Positions 47,270 through 59,543 of a DNA stretch of 64,000 nucleotides are shown piece after piece; positions within the stretch are counted from its first letter, which is position 1, and each line of letters begins with the position of its first letter. Source of the DNA: Sipunculus nudus (taxonomy: Eukaryota; Annelida; Sipuncula; Golfingiida; Sipunculidae); assembly GCA_026874595.1 (NCBI GenBank), contig CM049320.1:24251714-24315713 (forward strand). The letters are read 5' to 3'. Made by a program: the position numbers and the translations under genes. Under the pieces are notes generated by a model, which had not been told where the DNA came from, ran no database searches, and worked only from the letters and a program-made list of their open reading frames with translations.

Positions 47270-47660
47270 TATGCAAATTTTGGCTATGTGATTAAAAGCA
47301 AGAAAGGTTTTGGGTGGCCTGATACTGAACACCCCTGGTATAAACTGTATAAACCAAGGCCGTTGAAATGTGTACAGGGCGTACGTGATAAGGCACAGTT
47401 CGTGAATAAAACGATTACATGAGATAAGACTAAATCCGCGTTGGTCTCATTTAAGGTCGCTTTATAGCAAGCCTCGTGCAGGTTCTGCACGCAATGCAAG
47501 AAAATGTCGCCATGTTGTGTACCTCTTTCATTCGTAGCATAGTTGTTGATATCAGATGGCTTCACTGAACAGTATAGGTTGTATCTGCTCAGATACACTG
47601 CCCGGTAAAAAACATAACATGATGTTGATATATTTTTGCTAAATATGGCTATCATTATTT
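47270..47660 (+). repeat. Interspersed repeat B, copy 3 (partial)
   Basis: This matches the middle of repeat B: GTGATAAGGCACAGTTCGTG, AATAAAACGATTACATGAG, GCCTCGTGCAGGTTCT and CAGATGGCTTCACTGAACAG each have near counterparts in 8,740-9,180. Both ends of the full repeat are missing. Confidence 0.7.
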
Positions 47661-47699
47661 GTTGCTGTTTGTTTATTTACAGGGATTGAAATCAGATGA

Positions 47700-48335
47700 G
47701 AACACATTTCCAGCATAAAAGCTCATCCAGTGAATAGAAATTAAACTCACAACATGAGGGGATAAATTATGTAATGCTTTTTAATGCCTACACACACAAA
47801 AGCATATGTTAGGCAATGTGAAAATGAATTCAGGTATATGTGGTGTGCATGTGTATTCGCGATATAATAACCTGAAGCAATATCCTTAAAGAGTGTATAA
47901 ATATATGTATTTTAAGCGTACCTAAAATGACAATCACAGTATTTTTTGTAGCTTGTACTTTGTACGTAATCTCACGAAAATTTAGTATTAATCATTTTAT
48001 TTTGATCAGACCAACTAGCAAGTATGTAATTAATTTCTTTAATATAACTGACCTGGTTCACAAATAGTTTGACACACATGAACCATGTGTTGCGTGTAGA
48101 ACAAAACATCCCCGAGTTCCACTCACACAACGAAGATGTTAAATGAAAAACTGACTCACAAATATAGTACAAAATATATATAATTATTTTAACAAACATT
48201 ATGTACAATATATACAATACATGAACACAAAGTCTCTAACACATAATAACTAAATCTTAGTGCGGTACAAAATGAAGAAATACTTATCTGCTGTAAATCA
48301 AAGTCACTGGTGCTGGTTCGACGAAATAAAAATGA
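47700..48335. other. Gene-free AT-rich stretch
   Basis: No feature was recognised. Confidence 0.35.
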
Positions 48336-48379
48336 CTCCGGGGTTGCTCTGAGGAGTCATAACGAAAGTTCAGTTCATA

Positions 48380-48480
48380 ATCCGTGCACAGCCATAATAA
48401 AGTCCAAAACGTCCAAAATGTCTCCGCCTTATCACAAGGAGACTACACATCATCAGGCCTGGATATCCCTGGATATCAGT
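48380..48480 (-). mobile_element. Penelope/retrozyme-like terminus with hammerhead-like box, minus strand
   Basis: On the minus strand CCTGATGATGTGTAG is followed by a GTCTCC/GGAGAC stem (48,438-48,443 with 48,420-48,425) around TTGTGATAAGGC, then ATTTTGGACG where a GAAAC core would be expected. The CTGATGA box is intact, but the GAAA box is not, so the fold is decayed. A coding body was not found upstream. Confidence 0.4.
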
Positions 48481-48499
48481 TCTTGTTTGCAACTCCATT

Positions 48500-49769
48500 T
48501 CAAAATCACTAAATGAAGGGTATTTATAGTGTCTGTGGACCTTAACGCAATATCGATCGATCCACTTTTAAATTCCAGTTCAGGTTGTTTAACCGCTGTT
48601 AATGAATGAATGAAAACGTTCTCTTTGTCCGTTTATTTGTTGTTGCCGGAGTTCAATAGATGACTGTAAGCGACACGGGTCAACGCGTTCCTGTTGTTCC
48701 TGGGTCAATGGTTCTAAGGTCCTTCCGTGAGTGCCCTGCCATCGCGTACGGACATACATCACACATGTAAGGAATCGTGATAACCGTTGGTCCTGCAGGG
48801 TTACATTTCTAAGTATGCATCAATTCTTTAACCTACATGATGCTATCTCTTAACCTTATTATTAAGGTGAGGTATTAAGTTTCCCTAATCATTTTGATCT
48901 GGTTATCCATGAATAGATATTCCAAACAAACGAGTCATTTTGCTGATTATAACTGGATTTCAAGTAATTTGCTGTTTTATGTATTATTTTTCTATGCAAC
49001 GTACTACTATATATTAATATACTACATGTGTTTTTATATGCTGGATGTGTTTTCAGATGCCGGATGTGCTGCTACTTACTTATATATTTATTCTGAATAT
49101 ATTATATATGAGTGGGTATATGTTTTATATATCAGTATATATCATATACTAGTATTATACATATTTTGCCATAAACCAAGGTCTAACCAGCGTATGCCAC
49201 TGTGCTCGTCGCACACATTTACCAGATAAACTAAATCAGCTGAATACATAATTCTTTCTATATGGTTGCACATTGAAAAGGCCCAATGTTACTAGTACAC
49301 GTCATGAACACTTTAATATAACGTATCATGGGGGTATTTCTAACACCCGTAAAATTTGACAAAGGACCTAACCGGTGGTTCTTTTGTAGTCTAGAAAACA
49401 ATATATTCGTTAGAAAGGCCAAATTCAACCTTTTTATTTTATTCCATCTAGATAGGGGAGATGAGAACATGTAGGCAAGTACATTTCGATTAGAGGAACT
49501 TTATTTTCCTGAGGTTTCTTAATATAAGATGGGAAGCGCCATGCACGTTCCACCTAGTCTGAAAAGTAGTATAATAAAATAAAGGGATCCAGCGTGTTAC
49601 AGAGGTCAGTAAGTAATTAATATTAAGATATTTCACTAAAGATTTATGATTCATTATGCGTTACATAATCAACAAGTGATATCTGAACAATGTAACTTTC
49701 TAATTAGTATTTGTTTACTGCGATAAAAGTGGCGACACAATAAATTATATTTTAGTAATACAAATAACC
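48500..49769. other. Gene-free stretch
   Basis: No gene was recognised. A minus-strand frame at about 48,590-48,815 reads as plausible protein but matches no family I know. Confidence 0.3.
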
Positions 49770-50289
49770 CATATTTGCTTTCCTCAAGGAAGATTTAGTG
49801 TATGTGACCTCACATCAAAGTGAGTGACACTGTAACGCCGCGATATAAGCCTACACTGTACAACTCCGGGTGCCCGTGTAGTGTGTAAATTCCCTAAAAC
49901 AGCTGAGATAAGATGTAGTTGACTCACTGAGTGTATTTTGGTTTACTAACAAACAACATGACATAGGAATCCTATGATTAGAATACGCCTGTCTGATAAA
50001 ATTAAAATAAAATGCTAGGGCTCTACGAAGGGATGTAAAACAACCTCTGTCGTTTTAATTTAATATCAAGCATATACTTTGAAATGTTATGAATATGAGA
50101 TGTACGAAATAAATATGAATATCTCATCCATTATCTGCCACCCGTTCTTTAAAACACTGGGTTTTAAAAATATGATCATGGAATTTGTAGAAACACCCCT
50201 TTGTGATAATGCTGTACAGATAGACTTCAATCAAACGCGACACACCTTTATTATATAATAAGCTAACCAGTAAACTTAATAAATTTGTT
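49770..50289 (+). repeat. Interspersed repeat A, copy 2
   Basis: The counterpart of 6,610-7,095, here without the nested insertion. Its end (TTCACTGCGACCCTAG) recalls TTCATTGCGGCCCTTG at 7,380 in the first copy, which supports the nesting there. Confidence 0.8.
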
Positions 50290-50621
50290 CACTGCGACCC
50301 TAGTTTCCTTAGACAGTTTGTAGATTGTTTATCCTTTATTTCAAATAAACTATTTCTACTACCTTTTGGTTTGCTTACTATTGTATGACACGAAATCTCA
50401 TCAAAAAAAAGCTAATGCTGGCTTGTGAAAGATCGTTATAATATACGGTAACAATCTTTACATACTCTTCCATTAACAAAGATTATTTCATGATCCTACT
50501 GACCAATTAATAACGTTTGTAAGTTATTTATAAATTATCTGTCGTATCTCTAAAATGGCCACCCAAACATTAATGTGCCATTTCGTATTCATTTGTACAC
50601 GTGATATTTCACAACATTTCC

Positions 50622-50629
<8 letters not shown>

Positions 50630-50667
<38 letters not shown>

Positions 50668-50679
50668 ATATATATATAT
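50630..50679. repeat. (TA)n array in tandem unit 1
   Basis: Interrupted by TTTATA near its middle. Confidence 0.93.
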
Positions 50680-51230
50680 GGTTTAGTATGCTTTACTTTA
50701 AATACGATTAAATGTGATATCCAAATAAGCACAAATATATCGCACCATTTATGTGCATATATAATACAGCACTATGCACTATATGGTGTACAGTTTGTTA
50801 ATTATCTAAATGGAATAAACTGCTTTTCACCACTGGTTTCCGTCCTGAACACGAGTAAAACTAAAATATATCGATATTCACTGCGACCCTAGTTTCTTTA
50901 GACAGTTTAGATTGTTTATCCTTTATTTCAAATAAACTTTTTCTACTACCGTGTATTAATGTGGACATTGCCTTTTGGTTTGCTTACTATTGTATGACAC
51001 GAAATCTCATCGAAAAACGCTAATGCTGGCTTGTGAAGATCGTTATAATATACGGTAACAATCTTTACACACTCTTCATTTAACAAAGATTATTTCATGA
51101 TCCTACTGACCAATTAATAACGTTTGTAAGTTACTTATAAATTATCTGTCGTATCTCAAAAATGGCCATCCATACATTAATGTGCCATTTCGTATTCATT
51201 TGTACACATGATATTTCACAACATTTCCTA

Positions 51231-51236
<6 letters not shown>

Positions 51237-51290
<54 letters not shown>
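51237..51290. repeat. (TA)n array in tandem unit 2
   Basis: Longer pure run than in unit 1, with its interruption shifted to the right. Confidence 0.93.
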
Positions 51291-51489
51291 GGTTTAGTAT
51301 ACTTTACTTTAAATACGATTAAATGTGATATCCAAATAAGCACAAATGTATCGCACCATTTATGTGCATATATAATACAGCACTATGCACTATATGGTGT
51401 ACAGTTTGCTAATTATCTAAATGGAGTTAACTGCTTTTCACCACTGGTTTCCGTCCTGAACACGAGTAAAACGAAAATATATCTATATT

Positions 51490-52904
51490 TTACACATTTA
51501 AAGAACACGGCGAGTGCCAAATTTAAGTAGCTTAGAAACTAAAGTCGTTTGCCAGCACAAGTTAAACTGACAAAATATCCTTCTCAGACATCCTGATAAG
51601 ATTGGTTACTAACAGATTTCTCCAGTGGAAATGCCTATCCTCTTTCTTTCAAATGATTTATTTTATTGAAAGTTAGCAATTTAAAGTCAAGTTTATAATA
51701 CGTGAGCTATATATTGCACCATGGTCTTAGTTTTTTTATTTCAAGTATTTAATATATAAATGTTATAAAATATATAATATGAAATACTAAAACTAGGATA
51801 AATTGACCCTGTTCCGCAGCTGAACACTGTTACTATTGATAGTAGTTTTAATTTTTGTATATGTTTATTTCATAATATAGTGGCATCGGGGGAATGGTTT
51901 GTAGTTTCACTATATGATTATATATGTCACACACTCCTTGAATGAGCTATATATGCAGGCAGCATGGTAAGGCAATGGTTAAGGTATATATGGATGCGAA
52001 TACACAGATCCTTACATGTCTATAGTCTTGCAGCCTATAAGATTAACAATATGATATGTAATATGATAGTATATAATAAGTGTGTTGTACTCGAGGTGGC
52101 ATCAATATAATTTAACAGATTTTACTACAGTTATATTTATCTCTTTCTCCTCTAAATATCCTTTTATGTTTATGGCCATTATAATAAATGTTACAAATAA
52201 ATCCTTATTTGTCACTGAAGGAGCGTCTAATACGGGGTCCCCAACTCCCTCAAATGGAAGCTGGAGCCCTCCAAAGTGACAACAAACTTTCATTCTTGTA
52301 CCTCTGTGTACAATGTGTTTATGTAATAAGTTACACTTACTAATATGCACATGTTATTGACAATGCTATCGCACATGTATTAGGTGAGCTAATTCTCTGT
52401 TCATAACCTGGAATTTAAGGTTGATATTGTCAGGACAAAATGTAAACGAGAAACTGAGGGCTAGATGTCTATGTAGGATTGATCCGATACCATTTTGTTC
52501 AACATTTAGGACTCTATTTGCAAAAAGATGGACATAGACACAATAAAGCTCACCGATTTTAATATGGTTCCTATTTCGAGACCTAAGGACAGCTATCCGG
52601 GATAGGAAGTGGGTCACATAAATAATGAACACTGCATTTATATCATGTGACTTGTAACACATGCAAGGACAAACGAAACACGTGCATGTTTATTTCTGTA
52701 AAGGCATGGTGGTATGATTCTGGAAACGGAATCTTTATTCTTTTTAGGATTTTCGGCTAGGTGATATACAACAATATTGAATCTGTAGAAAAATAGAAGC
52801 GACATTGGTGTTCATATTTTAGAATTATTTTACAGAGATTAATGGGAATGGTTAATTTAATATTTGTTTTCATGCATATAGGGGTTTTGCCAGTTCTGAA
52901 AAAG
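51490..52904. other. Gene-free AT-rich stretch
   Basis: No coding feature was recognised. Confidence 0.35.
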
Positions 52905-53920
52905 TAAACATTCTTGATTGAAGTGGACCCTGACTTTTCAGCTCCGTTGTTCAGCGCCATGCATGCTAGGCAAAGCTCTACGTTAGGTAATGTATAAATA
53001 TCGCAATTGTGATGTTCTTATTATTATTTGGAAGCAAAGTTTGTTTATGTGATAAAATCAGTTGAACAGTTGTTCATCACAAAAAGGTTTTCTGTGGCCT
53101 AATAATTGGCAGACTGCCAGGTCATACTATACACCCATGGAATAAACAGTTTATTGATCAAATAGAAGCCCGTGGAGTGTAAACAATGATATACCTGATA
53201 AGCCATAGTTCGTGAATAAAAAGCTAACATGAGCTTTGACTAAGTACGCGGTAATGTATAATGTCCCTAAAGCAATCTTGTAGCAGCCTCGTGCAGATTT
53301 TCATAGGAACTGTCACGAGCTGCTAAAAACTAAAAGTTTGATCGATACAAGATAGGGCGCTATTTTGCGTACTTCTATTGTTCGCAGTATAGTTTTTGAT
53401 ACCAGATTGCTTCAATTAACAATTAAAATGTATAGAACTTTTCTTTTTAAAAACATAACACGGTAAATTCCTAATTGGAAGGTTTTGTAATCTTGCTAAA
53501 TATGACAATGATTAATTCAGAGAGGGAAGGAAAATGAAAAAGGATTCGTTTTTCATTTTACTCCAGATGGCGGTGCAAAACGTAAAAGCTTAAAGGTTTT
53601 ATATCATGTTTTATGAAAAAAAAAATCTTGAACATGACCGTGATACCACTATTTCTGACTGGTGTCTGTGTACAATTATAGACGCGTTCTCAGAAGTCGT
53701 GTAACGTTTTTAATCATCGACTCATGCAGCAATTAACCTTACGTATACTTATCATGACAAATCATAGAAGGACAGGAATTTTAGAGAGAGGGGCGCTGCA
53801 CAAGCCGTGTGTGTGTCGGGGGGGGGTACTGCGAATTTCAGACAGGTTTCTAACAAATAAATAAATAATGTATATATTTATATATATGTATATTAATAGT
53901 AATAAAGTACAAATTAATAA
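52905..53920 (+). repeat. Interspersed repeat B, copy 2
   Basis: The full-length partner of 8,560-9,608 in the same orientation, again ending in AAATAAATAAAT and a TA array. Confidence 0.8.

Positions 53921-53921
<1 letters not shown>

Positions 53922-53968
<47 letters not shown>
53922..53968. repeat. (TA)n microsatellite
   Basis: About 23 units at the end of repeat B copy 2. Confidence 0.95.
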
Positions 53969-53971
<3 letters not shown>

Positions 53972-54118
53972 AAGGTATTTGATGAATACAAACTGGCGCT
54001 AGTGATTTAGATCCATCACACACCTTAACATATCATACTCTGTTGCTAAACATAGAGCGCTGTGTAACCGCGGAGGAAAGACTGCATTCCCGCAGATCAT
54101 TTCTACATACATGTATAA

Positions 54119-54121
<3 letters not shown>

Positions 54122-54171
<50 letters not shown>
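54122..54171. repeat. (TA)n microsatellite
   Basis: About 25 units; a 153-bp unique segment separates it from the previous array. Confidence 0.95.
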
Positions 54172-54176
<5 letters not shown>

Positions 54177-54360
54177 CATGTAGCCGTGTTATTCTCATAG
54201 TGGATAGATAACCTATAATGCTAGGTTATGAGTATATACGTGCACATTCCCGCCACTGATACCGCCGTAATAATATTACGCGCTGTCCACACTTCTTTGT
54301 TGGTACTTAATCAACTAGGGACCCATGGGTCTCGACGCTCAGCTGCATTTGTATATAAGG
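54172..54360 (-). mobile_element. Possible Penelope-like terminus, minus strand
   Basis: On the minus strand AATAACACGGCTACATGC (motif at 54,179-54,191) runs into the TA array, mirroring the CCTAACACGGCTATACC end at about 47,150 that runs into TA-rich DNA on the plus strand. The upstream boundary is not defined. Confidence 0.4.
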
Positions 54361-54392
54361 ATATATGTTTACATGGTTTTTCAAAATATTGG

Positions 54393-55235
54393 TCCTGTGA
54401 TCAGTTTGAAGCCAACCTGTCTTCCCAAACTGGAGTTATCATCCATAAACTAATTTGTGAATGGATGGGCCCTGTGACCTGTACCTTTGACCTTGTGACC
54501 CCAAAATCAAAAGGAAACTTCCCTTATTGGCAGGTGCACCACATGTTGATGATGGAAGGATTGAGATGAAAAATTTGGCTTAAAGTACATCCACAATCTT
54601 TCTAAAGTAGTGGGTCCTGTGACCTTGACCTTTGATCTCATGACCCCAGAATCAACAGTTCTTACTTTAGTGGTGGGCCATATATAAGTCAAGTTTGAAA
54701 CCAATATTTCAAACCAAACTGGTGTAAGATTGCCCCCATGACCTTGACCTTTGACCTGGTGACCCCAAAATTCATAAGTTACTTCCACTATTGGCAGGTG
54801 AGCAACATCTGGAAGATAGTAGGTTTAGGCAGAAAGTTTGGCTAAAAATACATCAACAATCTTTGTAAATAAGTCGGTCCTGTGACCTTGACCTTTGGCC
54901 TTATGACCCCAAAATCAAAAGGGTTCTTTCATTATTGGCGGGTCATATATAAATCAAAATTGAAACCAATATGTCAATCCAAACTGGAGTTATCATATAG
55001 AAACAAATATGTGGACAGATGGGCCCCTGTGACCATGACCTTGTGACCCCCAAATCAATCATATTCTTGCCCTATTGGCAGTTCAGCTATATGTGCAAGA
55101 TGGAAGGTTTGGGATGAAAGGTTTGGCTTAAAATGCATCCACAATCTTTCTAAAAAGTGGGTTCTATGCCCTTGACCTTTGACTTCATGGCCCCAAAATC
55201 GACCAGAATCTTCCCCTTTTGGCAGGTTAGCAATA
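54393..55235 (+). repeat. Higher-order tandem repeat with nuclear-receptor-like core
   Basis: Six related units have cores starting at 54,475, 54,620, 54,739, 54,883, 55,030 and 55,167. Two alternating unit types give a higher-order period of about 263-291 bases: one with ATTGGCAGGTnAGC, the other with GGGCCATATATAAGTC-like sequence and AAACCAA. The core TGACCTTGACCTTTGACCT (best at 54,739-54,757) reads in reverse as AGGTCAAAGGTCA plus TCAAGGTCA. Open frames here are incidental. Confidence 0.85.
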
Positions 55236-55239
55236 CCGA

Positions 55240-56575
55240 TCACGTGAATATGTCAAAGGTCAATAAGGTGAGAGGCCACAAGAGGCCAGCAAAATACAGA
55301 TTCATACTTCGAATTAACTATAATTACCGTGCAGGTAATGCTCTCGAATAAAAGACCATGTCTATAGCGTATCACCCTGTGACAGTTTGTCTTGGGAACA
55401 CGTGTTGAATTAACGCATCAAACACAAATTTAATTAAGCATATAATCAAGGAAGGAATCATTTTTGTCGATGGCTCGAGTCATAACAAAGACTAATTTGA
55501 AGTAAGAGTGGTCAGTGGTCTATGAGGTAACCCTTCAAACCTGCCAGGTGAGCACCATCAAAGGCTAATTAGCCCACCGGGTGGTCAGTAGTCCGTGAGA
55601 TCTTTATCGCACATGAATATCCGCGATTGTTGTGCATGACAGACGGATTTTACTATACAATTAGTCGAAATATAATTTTATCAGATATTCATATAAACTG
55701 AGAATTTTATTAAGAAGACATAGGTAAAGGTTTTGTTTTTCATTATTTTATATAATCAAACGGGATTTACAATTATACGACATACATTTAAGCAGGACCG
55801 ACTGTTTATATATATGCACACATTTATTTTATATATATGTGTGTGTTTGTTGAGGGAGAGACAGACAGACAGACAGAGAGAAAGAGATCAGAATGTAGCA
55901 TTGCTCCTGGCCAATTAGAGTGAAATAAACAGAACAAGCGCAGACCACCCAATCAGTTAACCACAGTACTACGCAGTAAGGTTATTGTACATTTATAAAT
56001 TTTTAATAATAATAATAATAATAATAATAATATAAATTAATATATATATATATAGTGTAGTGTATATATATATATAATTTTCAGTCATTTTACAAATGGA
56101 CTGAAAAATAAGTCAGTTTATTTGAGATATTGACTGGAATGTCAAAGGAAGAAATACTATTGTTATAAAACTATTGGTCCGTGGGCCATGACGCTCAGCT
56201 TTATTTGACCGGGTGCTCATTTCTTTTATTAATATTATAAATCGTCTGTGAGAAAAGCCTATGGCTAATGTATGCGGGAAAGGGGGGGGGGGGTTTATGT
56301 TACTTTGTTGTAAAACGGACTGAAAATAAATTGTTCTGTTTTTTGTCTTTTGTCTTTTGAAATAAATTATTAGAATTAAGTGACCATATGTTCAGAATCC
56401 AAAGGAGGACCCCCCCCCCCCCTTGCCCTAGATTGGACAATAGAAGGTTCCAAGAAAAGTGGATTGAAGCCCTTTTATATGAGTGCTCTAAATCATGTTT
56501 CTGGTCCGTAGCTCGCAGAATATGGGCCACCATGACCTTATTTCAGGTTTCCAAAGATGTTTGCCAATGACATCT
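55240..56575. other. Gene-free stretch with several simple repeats
   Basis: It contains GAGACAGACAGACAGACAGA near 55,856-55,880, an AAT array at about 56,008-56,030, TA tracts near 56,040-56,076, a G run at 56,281-56,293 and a C run at 56,410-56,422. No gene was recognised. Confidence 0.6.
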
Positions 56576-56579
56576 TATG

Positions 56580-56606
56580 TTATAAGATAAGATAAGATAA
56601 GATAAT
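56580..56606. repeat. (AAGAT)n microsatellite
   Basis: ATAAGATAAGATAAGATAAG, followed by CTTTATTACAGCCTCACGG, may be the 3' tail of an old retroposon. Confidence 0.7.
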
Positions 56607-56670
56607 GCTTTATTACAGCCTCACGGTCCATATACATACATGTATATGTAAGTATATCCATAATATGCAT

Positions 56671-56675
<5 letters not shown>

Positions 56676-56725
<50 letters not shown>
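56676..56725. repeat. (TA)n microsatellite
   Basis: About 25 units. Confidence 0.95.
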
Positions 56726-56729
<4 letters not shown>

Positions 56730-58478
56730 TTATATATAAACCATAGCCACACATATATAAACATATATATATACGTATATATACATATAATATGAGTAAC
56801 CTTACGTCACAAATAACAACGATTGCAGTCTGAATTATTAATTATAATAATGCCATATCTTGTCCAATCATAGTTTTCCACATATTAGCAACAATCTGTC
56901 AGTATATCCAACCCATATAAAAAATTACTACACCGAACAAGACTAAAACAGTGGCGATACCTGTCGCGCATAATGCGAAGTAGTTTAACAGGGCATCCAT
57001 GTTAAACTAAAGACAGATATACTTACATATTCATATACACACAACCTTCATATATAAATATACGTATGTACAAATATATACATACATGCGCATAAACATA
57101 TATACATATACGCATGTACATATTTTCACGCATATCTATATATATGATACAAAAATATAAAAATATACATATATACGAACATATACACACATACATGTTC
57201 AAATATATAAGTACAAGGACTGAATCGCGACGACAAATAAAATCTCTCACTTGCACCAGATGACCCGTCGACTTTGACGTGACATCATAAAACAAAATAT
57301 ATGTATATATCCCGCAAAAACATGCAGGTACACTGTGAAATACGTTCTCGAATTTTCTATCCCAATACTTTACAATGATCTGTGTTATTCTTTTGTAAAA
57401 AAATAATTATTATACACACCTACTAGTGTACTCACTTCATAACTCTTTTGTCGCACATCCAAGATGATACAACCTGCGTGGTTATAACATTTCTCAAAGA
57501 ATAAAGTACACACTGACCTTATTATAGGTTTCGTCAAAGAACTTGTGAGGACACGTTAGCATGAGGAGTTGAAAAATGGAGCCTTACGGTTAAGATGTAT
57601 GGCATGCTGAATTTTGGGCCAATGACATCAACTTTATTGTCATTCTCTTAAATACAAGATAAATGCGCAAAAACAGATTTGCTGCTTCAGGAAGAGTCAA
57701 GATCCGTTCATATTATTCAGTGCACTGATTTCTATGATAATCAATCCATATGTTCCTGATAAATAGGGGCATTTTGTATTATTAACTTTAACGATTATAA
57801 ACCCCAGAGCTTATTCCGTGGTATATCAATGAAGGTCGCTCTACATAATAAAAACGTACATATATATTTTTTGCTCATTAAATTATCATGGCTAAGCAGC
57901 AAAAGTCGTTACTGTTAAGTCAAATATTCTTAACTTCTCTTATACAATCTTGATTTGGATCTATTGTTTTGCTAAATTTTAGGATATCCATGGAACTCGA
58001 TAATATGGGAAGTGCCGATGGTAAAATACTTTCTTGGTTAAAAAAAATATAAAAGCAAAGAAAAATCAATTGTGTATTTGCAAATTTCTAATTAATGTCT
58101 ATGCATATCGTGTGGCTTATAAAGAAGGTATCAGTACTATAAATGGAACCCATCTTAAAAAGACAGTTTACATTGTATGAGAACATGACCAAGTCTTTGA
58201 GATATTTACCATTAACACATGTACAACATATGTAATCTCTCAGTCTATGTATTCTTTACACAAAATGTCTCTATGTACAAATTGTTACATGATAAGATTC
58301 CACCATTTCGAACAACATTATATGAAAAAGTTTTATTATGAACTAACAAGCGTATTTTTATGGGGTAAATATACGAATATTTATGAATTTATGCATTAGA
58401 CCCTTGAGTTTTCGCATAACAGTCAAATAATTCAAGGTAACACATTTTGAAATCTTTAATTTTTAATAATAAACTTAC
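56726..58478. other. AT-rich stretch, probably intron or downstream part of the ankyrin gene
   Basis: Exon 58,479-58,571 ends in a strong donor, so the ankyrin gene must continue leftwards. No further ankyrin exon was recognised here; a degenerate TATACATA/TACACA region spans about 56,990-57,200. Confidence 0.4.
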
Positions 58479-58571
58479 AGCTTCTTCATTTATGTCGGCT
58501 CCATTTTCTATTAAGATTTTGGTCTTTTCTACATCTTCCAATATTATTGCCAGCATTAATGGTGACCAATT
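58479..58571 (-). CDS. Ankyrin gene exon 11
   Basis: NWSPLMLAIILEDVEKTKIL then IENGADINEEA and donor GTAAGT. Its acceptor (ACACGTAG) lies about 25 bases after a 75-bp TA array, with almost no pyrimidine tract. Confidence 0.83.
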
Positions 58572-58590
58572 CTACGTGTATCAATAATGC

Positions 58591-58674
<84 letters not shown>

Positions 58675-59487
58675 GGTAGTGTTACCCTCCGATGTAAAGT
58701 GCTCTTATAGCTACTTATAGCTACGGCCCCCCCTGGATCATTGTTGAACTCAAGAGCTGAAATTCTCTCCAAGTGCCGCCATCAAAACAAATTCACCCTG
58801 AAATATTTTAAAACCTAGCATTCGTACTAATATTCAGCGTGCCCCCTTAACCCCCCCCCCCCCCCCAACGAGGATCCACTGGGCAGACTCATTTGTTCAG
58901 GTAGTTGTTCTCTCACTACTGGCTCGTGGAGTCCATTGGATGACAGGAAAGTTCTACTTTATCCTGGTCTAATGGGCTTTACGACCTTCAGCTAGGAGAC
59001 TTGCACCACTTGGTATGGGTATAGTATATTTGCCTTTTATATTGTATATTTGCCTTGTATATTTTGTATTTTCACAGTATATGTGTATTTTTATCATATC
59101 ATATGTATACTACTGATATTTTCACTGCTTCCAAGGCCCTATTAGAAATCTTTTCAATATGCTGATTGAGCATCCTGGTTATATCTTTGTATTATATTTA
59201 CTATTTACTACATTATATAACCTCTTTGCCCTGCCCTGTTATGTTCCAGTATCGCACGTGTACCCCGACCAATCCTATTGTGCACCCGAGAACAATAGGA
59301 TCAGTGTCAGTCTTTCACATGCCCCCCCCCCCCACCCGAATCGCACAAAGCATAATCTCGTAATCTCGTAAAGTCTCGGCTTTTCAAACCACGACGTTAG
59401 CTTCATTCTAACCACATTCACCTGATGATCGGGTCGCATCCCGTGAAACAGTCTGTTGTGAATTAACAGTGTTGTTTTTCTTCAGAG

Positions 59488-59543
<56 letters not shown>

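Larger units (their letters stand above)
50290..51489 (+). repeat. Tandem duplication, two units of about 0.6 kb
   Basis: Unit 1 is 50,290-50,878 and unit 2 is 50,879-51,489, joined without a gap at CACTGCGACCCTAG. They are nearly identical apart from a 20-base insert in unit 2 (GTGTATTAATGTGGACATTG), the length and interruption of the internal TA arrays, and scattered changes. High identity implies a recent event. Confidence 0.9.

Noticed and set aside
48590-48815. Protein-like minus-strand frame upstream of the hammerhead-like terminus
   Set aside because: Does not show GIY-YIG or RT motifs expected of a Penelope-like protein.
57420-57500. Possible small further exon of the ankyrin gene
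   Set aside because: AG and GTGAGT are present, but the peptide has no ankyrin features and the phase cannot be checked.
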